DNA from: Pseudomonadota bacterium
Lineage (GTDB): Bacteria > Myxococcota_A > UBA796 > GCA-2862545
Length of the DNA stretch: 64,000 nt
Assembly (NCBI GenBank): GCA_005776945.1
Contig: SXOB01000003.1
Location: 1 to 64,000 of the forward strand
Direction of reading: 5' to 3'
Positions 57,167-64,000 of the stretch are shown here, piece after piece (position 1 is the stretch's first letter; every line of letters begins with the position of its first letter). The notes under the pieces were generated by a model that saw only the letters and a program-made list of their open reading frames with translations, was not told the DNA's origin and made no database searches. A program made the translations under genes and the position numbers.

Positions 57167-60100
57167 CCTCCGAAGGCGCCCCACAACGCGTAAGTCGCCG
57201 CGCACACGCCAAACCCGACGATGGCCGCCGCGACGTGGGACCAGATCAGGGCCGCTCCGTACTCGTTTTCAACGGGTGCCGTCACGTTGTCGTGGGCGCC
57301 AACCTGGACCGGCGCGACCATCGCGACGATCTCGGCGATCGAAGGCCCGCCGAGCAGGCGGCCCATGGGGGCGTCGATCCCGTCGTCGAGCAGCTTGGCC
57401 TTCAGTTCGGTGGCCGCGAGGCTGTCGTAGCCGACGTCGTGAAGGGGGGTGTCCACGGTGAGCTTGGCGGGTTCCCGGACGACCGCTCGGACGGCGGCCC
57501 AAACCGCCTCGTCGATCGGGGGGGCCGTTCCGGCTTTCGGGGACGCCAGGACCGGCCTCCGCGCGAGCATTGGCGACGTGAAGGGTCCGCCGGCGGCGAG
57601 CAAAGGGGCAGCGAGGGCCCAGTCGATATTTGCCACAAGGTAGGGCTCAGGCGACGCCATGGCGCCGAGGACGGCATCTACGACGGCCAAGGGCGACATC
57701 GGGTGCAGGCCGTGCTCGGCGAGGGTGGCGGCGCGTTCGGCGTCGATCATGCCTCCGCCGGCGATGGGGCCGAGAGCCACAGCGCGGTGGCGTCCGGATC
57801 CCTCTGCAGCGACAGCGGCCGCCAAGTAGGCGTTGGCGGCGGCGTACGAGGCCAACCGTCCCGCCCCCCACCAAGCGGCGGCCGTAGACGCAGCGACGAT
57901 GCGGACGTTGGGGGCCTGCGCGGCGCGCGCGAGCCAGGCGTCGATCGACATCTTGGGCCCAAGGACCGCCTCGACGTCGGCGCGTACGAGGCCAGGAAGC
58001 GCCGCCGGCCGCGTCGCGCCAGCGAGGTGCAAGGCGATGACGGGGCCGTCGGGCCAATCGCCGGGGACGGCCCCCTCTTCGTCCATCACGGTGGCTCCGC
58101 CCGCGCGCAGCGCGGTCGCGAGATCGGCCGCTCCCTTGCGCGAGACGAGGTGGAAGCGGCGGACGCCCCGACCGAGTAGGTCCAGCGCAACCGATCGCGC
58201 GACGCCTCCGCTGGCCCCACCGATCACAAAGGTGGCGTCGGGGAGGGCCGGGTCTCGGCGGGGCGTCGGGCTGACGCGCGAGGCGTAGACTCGTCCCTCT
58301 CGGACGGCGACGTCGGGCTCGCCCTCGGTCGGGACGAGGACGGTGGCGTTGGGTTGGTCGACGTCGACGAGGCGAATGTCCACGTCGGGCCGCTCGAGGC
58401 GGGCCGAACGGAGGAAGGCCCAGAGGGCGGCCTGTGCCGGCGACGGCGCACAACCCGCCGCCGTCGTCGCGCGACAGAGGACGAATGTCGCCCCATGGCC
58501 CTTGGAGATTCGTTCCGCCAAGGCGAGGAGCCGCGGCCCAAGCGATTTCGCGTCCACATCCATGAGGCTTCGGTCGACGGGTCCGTCGGTCGCCGAGGTC
58601 GCGACCGGTTGCCAGTGGATGGTGAGGTGGGTCAGCGCCCTGGCGACGCGGTCGCCTTCGGGCCACAGGCGCTGCGGTCGGGTGTGTTGGAGGCGCGAGA
58701 CGACCGTGGCAAGGCCGTCGTCCTGGCCCCTTCGGAGCATCGGCAGGGCGATCGCGCGGGGGTCGATTCGCGCGATGAGGCCGCTGAGGATGGCCGCGGG
58801 ACCGATCTCGACGAACGTGGAGACCCCCTCCTCGCGAAGCTTGCGAATGCCGTCGACAAATCGGACGGGGGCGCGGGCCGCTTGGGCCCAGCGGTCCGGG
58901 TCGCCCCAATCCACGTCGTAGCGAACCGTGGTCAGGCAGAGGAAGCGAGCGCGGGGCGGCGAAGCCGCGTGGGCGACGGTGGCAAAGCCCGCGCGAATCT
59001 CGGGCAGGACGTCGTCCATCGCCGCGCTGTGAAAGCCGTGGTGGAGAGGCAGGCGCTTGGCCAGCAGGCCCCTTTGGCTCGCGCGTCGGCTCAGCTCGTC
59101 GAGCGCCGTGACGTCCCCGGCGACGACGACCTCATCGGGCGCGTTGTGGTTGGCAATCGACGTGCCGGGCGGAAGGAGGGCGGTTGCGGCTTCCAGGGAC
59201 GCGGCCAAAGCCACCATTCCGTGGTCGTTTCGGGACTTCGCCATCGCCGCGCCGCGCGCCGCCGCGAAGCGCAGCGCAGCATCTGGGGGCAAGACCCCGG
59301 CCACAGCGGCCGCGACGACCTCGCCAGCCGAGTGGCCGAGGACGTGGGTGGGCTCGATGTGGTGTGCGCGAAGCGCCGCGATCTGGGCGAGGCCGATCGC
59401 GACGAGGGCCGGCTGGGCGATGGCGGTGTTCTGTGGTCCGTCCGGGTCCGAAAGTCGAGCGCGGAGCGTGCCGCCAAGCACGTCCTCCAGCATGTCCTCG
59501 GCCCAGGCGACGACAGCGGCAGCGTCGGGGTGCAAGGCGGCGGCGCGATCGAGGGCATCGGCCGCCAAGGCCCCCTGGCCTGTACAGACGAATGCGAGGG
59601 GCCGCGTGCGGCGAACCGGAGCGTCAGGCCCACGTTCAAGCAGAATATGGGCGTTCGTCCCGGATAGTCCGAAGGAGGACACGCCGGCGCGCCGGGGGCC
59701 GACGGGCCAGGTGCGCGCGGTCGTCGCGATGTCGACGCCGGGGACGCGCGCACCTTCGTTGATCGGACCGCCGGGCGGCAGGGAATGCCAATGCGGCGAA
59801 TGGAGGGAGGCGATGGCGCGCGCCAGGCCTGCGACCCCAGCGGCCAACTCCGCGTGGCCGAGGTGGGCTTTGACAGCGCCAACGACGACTGGGCGAGCGC
59901 CGCCGCCGTAGACTCGCCCGATGGCGGCTGCCTCAATGGGGTCCCCAAGCGTCGTACCAGTGCCGTGGGCCTCGATCGCGACGACGTCCTCGGGCTTCCA
60001 GTCGGCGTCCGCGAGCGCCGCTCGCAGGGTGGCCTCCTGGGCGGTACCCGACGGGGCCGTCAGCGCCGCGGCCGTCCCGTCATGCCGGATGGCGCTTCCG

Positions 60101-63100
60101 GCGATGATGGCGACCACGGGGTCGCCGTCTCGGCGCGCGTCGTCGAGGCGACGGAGCAGAAACAGGCCGGCGCCTTCGGCGCGCACGTAGCCGTCGGCGT
60201 CTGCTCGGAAGGCGTGACAAGCGCCGGTGGGGGAGAGCGCACCCAGCCTTGCCAAGTAGGCGCTGTCGTCGGGCATCCACATCAGGCTGACGCCGCCGGC
60301 GAGGGCGCTCGAGCATTCGCCTCGCCGCAGGGCGGTCACCGCGAGGTGCACCGCGACCAACGCCGATGAACACGTCGTGTCCACCGTCAGGACGGGGCCG
60401 GTCAGGCCGAACGTGTGGGCCACGCGACCGGCGCCGAAGGCGGGCTCCGCACCCGTCCCCGCGAAAGAGTCCGGGTACAAGGCGCGCGGATCCTCGGCGA
60501 ATCGGCGCAACCAGCCGCGGTCGGCGGCTCCGACGAAGACCCCGGTGTCGGCAGGGACCCTACGGCCTGTGAACACGTCGTGTGCGAGGTCGAGGAGCAG
60601 GCGCTGCTGCGGGTCCATCCGCGCGGCTTCGGCTGCGGTCAACCCGTAGGGAATGGGGTCGAAGTTGGCGACGTCGTCGAGGAAGACGCCGAAGCCGGCG
60701 GGACCCGGTTCGGCGGGCCATCGGTCGGCGGGAATGGCCGTACTCGGACGCGTGCCGCTTTCCAACAGGCTCGCAAGGTCGTGCAGATCACCCGCCCTTG
60801 GCAAACGGAGGGAAACGGCGACGACGGCGATGGCCGCGTGGTCGCTGCCCTGTGGCGGGGCGGGGAGGGGCGCGGAGGTTCCGATGCCGGCAATGGCGGC
60901 GTGGAGGCGTCGTGCGGTCGGATGGTCGAACACGACCGTTGGGGCCAGGTCGGCGCCGGTCCGGAGGGAGAGGTCCCGCGCAAGGGCAACGGCGCCGACG
61001 CTGTCCATACCCGCATCCAACAGGCCGCGGTCGGGGTCGGGACGGGTGCCTAGCAGGCGTTCGATCGCGTCGAGGACAGCCTCCAGGGGCAGCGCCTTGG
61101 CGGCCCGTTGGGGGGCGGGAGCGGTCCCTTGCGAAGCCGTCGGGGCGGCGTCGAGGATGAGGACGGGTGAGACGTCGAGGGCGTCGGCCTGGTCGAGCGC
61201 GGCCAGCTGCGCGTCCACGTCGCGTGGCCTCACGTCCCCCCAATCGGACGTGCCCGCCGCCAGGCCGAGGCCGTTCCAGGGGCCAAAAGCGAAGGCGGTG
61301 GCGCGAATGCCTCGGGCGCGAAGAGAATCTGCGGCGACCTCGAGCGCGGCGTTGGCGATCCCATAGGCGGCCTGGCCTGAGCGTCCGCGGTGGGCGAGGG
61401 CGGAGCCGAAGAGCCACGCGCGCTCCGGGCGCACCGTCTCAAGTACAGCCTGCAGCGTGTCGATCTTGGCCGCCAGCGCGAGGCGGACGTGGTCGGCGGT
61501 GAGGCCGGGGAGCCAGGCGGGCGCAGCGTCGGCGGCGAGGTGCACGAGGCCTGCGACGTTGGCGAGGTCGGCTGTGGCGAGGCGGACCGCGGCCACGTCA
61601 GCGAAATCGACGATGCGAGTCTCGGCGCCCTCCAGCGTCACCTGGCGTCGCGCAAGGCCGACGATGCGCTCCGCGCCGCGGTCCCGGAGGTGTCCGACGA
61701 GGGGCTTGGCGAGCGCGGCTCCGGCGCCGACGACCAACCAGGTCCCGGAGAGGTCGGCGCGGGGGCAGCTTGCTGCCGGAATCCAGCGGATCTCTTGGCC
61801 GGCGATGGCCCGGTGGCTGCCGGCCGCCAAGGCGCGTGCGACGTGTTCGGGATCGAGCGAGACGACGACGGAAATGCGCTCGCCACGTTCAGCTTCGGCA
61901 GTTGCCGCGAGCGCCGTCAGGGCGGCCATGGACGGAGGCAACCACCACAGGGCTGGTCCGTCGCGGAACGCCGCAAGGGCCGCCGCCGTCGACGCCAGGT
62001 CGCCGTCCGCCACGACCCGGAGGGCGACGGGTCCGGCCGGGTCGTGGTCGACGTGGCCCTCCAGGGCAGGATGGGTCGTGACGATTCGGGCGCGGGGTCG
62101 TCCTTGCGTGGCGGTCAGGGGCGTACCCGCCGGGACGAAGACCGGCGTCGCGTCGGCGCCAAGGTCGAATCGCCCTCGCTTCGGGACCGGAACTGGGTGG
62201 CGGACGGCCGCAAGGGGGGCCCGGCCGACGATGGCGTGGGCATTCGTGCCGCTGAGGCCAAACGCACTGATTCCGACGAGTCCGTCCTGCCAGGGTCGGC
62301 CGTCGGTCCAAGGGGCCCACCCGTCGGGTCGGCAGCTGGGGTCGACTGGTTCGTCCCCGCCCGACGGAAATTCGCCGCGCAGCGCACAAAGGGCGATCTT
62401 GACGAGGCTCGCGGCGCCGGCGGCGGCCTCGGTGTGGCCGATGAGGGCCTTGAGCGTTCCAAGCCCGATCGGACGAGGGCCGAAGGTGTCGACCAAGGCG
62501 CGGGCCTCGATCGGGTCGCCCAACGCCGTCCCTGTGCCATGGGTCTCGATGTAGACGACATCGTCGGCTTGCGCTCCCGCGTCGTCGAGCGCGGCGCGGA
62601 TGACGTCGCTCTGGGCACCGGGGATGGGGACGGTGAGCCCGGCCGAGTGGCCGTCGTGGTTGACGGCGGCACCGTGGATCCAGCACCAAGCCGGGCGGTC
62701 GGCCGACGCCCGTTCCAGGACGAGGACGGCGGCGCCCTCTCCACGAAGGTACCCGTCGCCGCCGCGGAAAGGGCGGAGGCGTCCCGTGGGGCTCAGCGCG
62801 CCAAGGGCGTCGACCCACTGGGTTGCGGCGGGGTCCAAGACGGCCGTGGCGCCGCCGACGATGGCGCGGTCCACGTCGCCGCCGCGCAGCGCTTCGATCG
62901 CTTGCCAGACGGCGACGAGCGAGGAGGAACACGCCGTGTCGACGGTCATCGCGGGTCCCGTCGTGCCAAGGAGCCAGGCCGCTCGGCCGGCGGCGAACGA
63001 CGAGGCCGTGCCGCTGCCTGCCCAGGGGAAGCTTGGCGATTCGGGCCGCATCGCCCGGGCCGACCACTCCGGCCGGCCCACACCAAGCCAGATCCCGGTG

Positions 63101-64000
63101 CGACTTCCGGCGAGTGCGCCTCGCTGGATGCCGGCGCTGGTCAGGGCGGCGTCGATCGCTTCCAACAACCACCGCTGCTGAGGGTCGATGGCGTTCGCCT
63201 CGCCATCGCGGAGCGCCCAGCTTGCGGCATCGAAGTCGAACGGGGCATCCACCGCGCCGCCCCACCCGAGCCCGCCGGCTGCGCCGGCGACCCAACCGCG
63301 ACCGCGAGGTGCCGGCCCGATGGCGGACGTACCGGCCTCGAGGAGGGCTTGGAAGGCGTCGAGGCCATCCGCGCCAGGCAGGCGGACGGCAGCCCCGACG
63401 ACGGCGACGGGTCCCTCACCGCGGACCCGCGGGGCGGGTGCCGACGATGGCGCCCGCGCCAGGCTTTGGAGGGCCGAAAGAGTGGGGTTTGCGAACACCC
63501 AAGTGGGGTCCGGCGGGCGCCGAAGGATGGAACCGATCCGGCTGGCGAGTTCGACGGCGCCCACGCTGTCCAGGCCGGCGTCGAACAGGCCCTGATCGGC
63601 GGCGGGCATCCGGCCAAGGACCGCTGCGACGGCCGAGGCGATGGCGGCCTCCTCCGGCACGGGCTCGGCGCCCAAGCGACGGAGCCAAGCGTGCGCAGGC
63701 CCAGCGCGGAGCGTCTGCAGCAGGCGGGTCGGATGCCCAGCGACCAGGGCGCGGATGGACTCGGGCTGGTCGAGGGCGGCGACCAGGGCGGAGGCCACGT
63801 CGTCGGGGTCCAACGGGACGAAGCCAAGGGGGCCGAGCGCGGCGAGCGCGTCGTCATTGGCGAGTCCGCCTCGAACGGGGCCCAACGCGACGGCCCGGAG
63901 GTTCGGGTGGCTGCGAACGACGTCCAGCGCGCGGCGATGGCCTTCGGCGTAGTCGGGGCGGGCCGGGTCGCCCCAAAGGGCGGAAATCGACGAGGCGAAG
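57163..64000 (-). CDS. Modular type I polyketide synthase, membrane-anchored C-terminus (partial)
   Basis: The frame is open to the right edge, so the N-terminus is missing. Residue numbers count from the codon at 63885. Order: end of a KR, ACP (Ser107), KS (C319, H449, H484), KR-like domain (NADPH loop VVGAGAALA, S828, Y841, N845), ACP (Ser962), KS (C1172, H1307, H1344), AT (GHSAGE S1519; GFHS at 1617, closer to the malonyl type), KR (GGASGG, S2000, Y2014, N2018), ACP (Ser2155). The chain ends in a hydrophobic helix at ~2211-2236 and has no TE. The first visible KS module has no AT. Confidence 0.93.
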   Translation of the reverse strand, partial: FASSISALWGDPARPDYAEGHRRALDVVRSHPNLRAVALGPVRGGLANDDALAALGPLGFVPLDPDDVASALVAALDQPESIRALVAGHPTRLLQTLRAGPAHAWLRRLGAEPVPEEAAIASAVAAVLGRMPAADQGLFDAGLDSVGAVELASRIGSILRRPPDPTWVFANPTLSALQSLARAPSSAPAPRVRGEGPVAVVGAAVRLPGADGLDAFQALLEAGTSAIGPAPRGRGWVAGAAGGLGWGGAVDAPFDFDAASWALRDGEANAIDPQQRWLLEAIDAALTSAGIQRGALAGSRTGIWLGVGRPEWSARAMRPESPSFPWAGSGTASSFAAGRAAWLLGTTGPAMTVDTACSSSLVAVWQAIEALRGGDVDRAIVGGATAVLDPAATQWVDALGALSPTGRLRPFRGGDGYLRGEGAAVLVLERASADRPAWCWIHGAAVNHDGHSAGLTVPIPGAQSDVIRAALDDAGAQADDVVYIETHGTGTALGDPIEARALVDTFGPRPIGLGTLKALIGHTEAAAGAASLVKIALCALRGEFPSGGDEPVDPSCRPDGWAPWTDGRPWQDGLVGISAFGLSGTNAHAIVGRAPLAAVRHPVPVPKRGRFDLGADATPVFVPAGTPLTATQGRPRARIVTTHPALEGHVDHDPAGPVALRVVADGDLASTAAALAAFRDGPALWWLPPSMAALTALAATAEAERGERISVVVSLDPEHVARALAAGSHRAIAGQEIRWIPAASCPRADLSGTWLVVGAGAALAKPLVGHLRDRGAERIVGLARRQVTLEGAETRIVDFADVAAVRLATADLANVAGLVHLAADAAPAWLPGLTADHVRLALAAKIDTLQAVLETVRPERAWLFGSALAHRGRSGQAAYGIANAALEVAADSLRARGIRATAFAFGPWNGLGLAAGTSDWGDVRPRDVDAQLAALDQADALDVSPVLILDAAPTASQGTAPAPQRAAKALPLEAVLDAIERLLGTRPDPDRGLLDAGMDSVGAVALARDLSLRTGADLAPTVVFDHPTARRLHAAIAGIGTSAPLPAPPQGSDHAAIAVVAVSLRLPRAGDLHDLASLLESGTRPSTAIPADRWPAEPGPAGFGVFLDDVANFDPIPYGLTAAEAARMDPQQRLLLDLAHDVFTGRRVPADTGVFVGAADRGWLRRFAEDPRALYPDSFAGTGAEPAFGAGRVAHTFGLTGPVLTVDTTCSSALVAVHLAVTALRRGECSSALAGGVSLMWMPDDSAYLARLGALSPTGACHAFRADADGYVRAEGAGLFLLRRLDDARRDGDPVVAIIAGSAIRHDGTAAALTAPSGTAQEATLRAALADADWKPEDVVAIEAHGTGTTLGDPIEAAAIGRVYGGGARPVVVGAVKAHLGHAELAAGVAGLARAIASLHSPHWHSLPPGGPINEGARVPGVDIATTARTWPVGPRRAGVSSFGLSGTNAHILLERGPDAPVRRTRPLAFVCTGQGALAADALDRAAALHPDAAAVVAWAEDMLEDVLGGTLRARLSDPDGPQNTAIAQPALVAIGLAQIAALRAHHIEPTHVLGHSAGEVVAAAVAGVLPPDAALRFAAARGAAMAKSRNDHGMVALAASLEAATALLPPGTSIANHNAPDEVVVAGDVTALDELSRRASQRGLLAKRLPLHHGFHSAAMDDVLPEIRAGFATVAHAASPPRARFLCLTTVRYDVDWGDPDRWAQAARAPVRFVDGIRKLREEGVSTFVEIGPAAILSGLIARIDPRAIALPMLRRGQDDGLATVVSRLQHTRPQRLWPEGDRVARALTHLTIHWQPVATSATDGPVDRSLMDVDAKSLGPRLLALAERISKGHGATFVLCRATTAAGCAPSPAQAALWAFLRSARLERPDVDIRLVDVDQPNATVLVPTEGEPDVAVREGRVYASRVSPTPRRDPALPDATFVIGGASGGVARSVALDLLGRGVRRFHLVSRKGAADLATALRAGGATVMDEEGAVPGDWPDGPVIALHLAGATRPAALPGLVRADVEAVLGPKMSIDAWLARAAQAPNVRIVAASTAAAWWGAGRLASYAAANAYLAAAVAAEGSGRHRAVALGPIAGGGMIDAERAATLAEHGLHPMSPLAVVDAVLGAMASPEPYLVANIDWALAAPLLAAGGPFTSPMLARRPVLASPKAGTAPPIDEAVWAAVRAVVREPAKLTVDTPLHDVGYDSLAATELKAKLLDDGIDAPMGRLLGGPSIAEIVAMVAPVQVGAHDNVTAPVENEYGAALIWSHVAAAIVGFGVCAATYALWGAFGG

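Overview
This window is high-GC bacterial DNA with tightly packed genes, many of them overlapping by ATGA or GTGA. It looks like an uncultured member of the Myxococcota. Pointers are many secreted lipoproteins with Thr/Pro- or Gly-rich linkers, an eight-cysteine-cluster lipoprotein, LTD-CotH and FHA-WD40 proteins, a caa3-type oxidase operon with separate cytochrome c lipoproteins, and a type I PKS. The phylum call is an inference from gene content; there is no rRNA or other marker gene here.

1-9.0 kb: the left edge is an IS3-family insertion sequence that cuts a metallo-beta-lactamase RNA exonuclease gene, leaving its last ~110 codons. Next come an arylsulfotransferase-like lipoprotein, a flavin amine oxidase, a 1574-residue lamin-tail/CotH surface protein and a tiny Cys-rich lipoprotein.

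9.1-18.4 kb: a defence and mobile island. It holds a TacA/TacT-like toxin-antitoxin pair whose GNAT toxin is frameshifted, a HEPN/RES-type NAD-phosphorylase protein, a PLD-helicase-DUF3427 protein, and McrC with only the last third of McrB. The McrB remnant is joined back to back to a start-less XRE regulator that is coupled to a large serine recombinase. The recombinase ORF ends inside the 3' end of tRNA-Glu(TTC), which marks the likely attachment site; tRNA-Lys(TTT) follows.

18.5-34.5 kb: FHA/WD40 protein, PLP decarboxylase, propeller lipoprotein, four 23-bp tandem repeats, then a nine-gene cytochrome c oxidase operon on the minus strand. The operon has two subunit III genes and a 36-codon membrane peptide. 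Further lipoproteins, a fatty-acid desaturase and a frameshifted MmcQ/YjbR gene follow.

33.9-44.7 kb: a coupled minus-strand operon (methyltransferase, Rsm22, lipoprotein MsrB, lipoprotein MsrA), then an eight-gene coupled plus-strand operon for a surface glycan or glycolipid (membrane glycosyltransferase, GT2, nucleotidyltransferase, flippase-like, HAD, APH-like kinase, GtrA, acyltransferase 3).

44.7-54.3 kb: FAH-family hydrolase, PHP-domain lipoprotein, then a C1 operon: formate-tetrahydrofolate ligase followed by an NAD-linked formate dehydrogenase. This dehydrogenase is the most striking item. Its catalytic subunit is split and permuted: the molybdopterin half, with an in-frame UGA (Sec) and a textbook SECIS hairpin, is the first fdh gene; NuoE-NuoF fusion is second; the Fe-S N-terminal half of the same subunit is last.

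54.3-64 kb (minus strand): a PKS that runs off the right edge, with two ketosynthases, one AT, and a C-terminal membrane helix. After it come a type II thioesterase, an MFS/AmpG-like transporter, a 31-residue Arg-rich peptide and a left-handed beta-helix acyltransferase.
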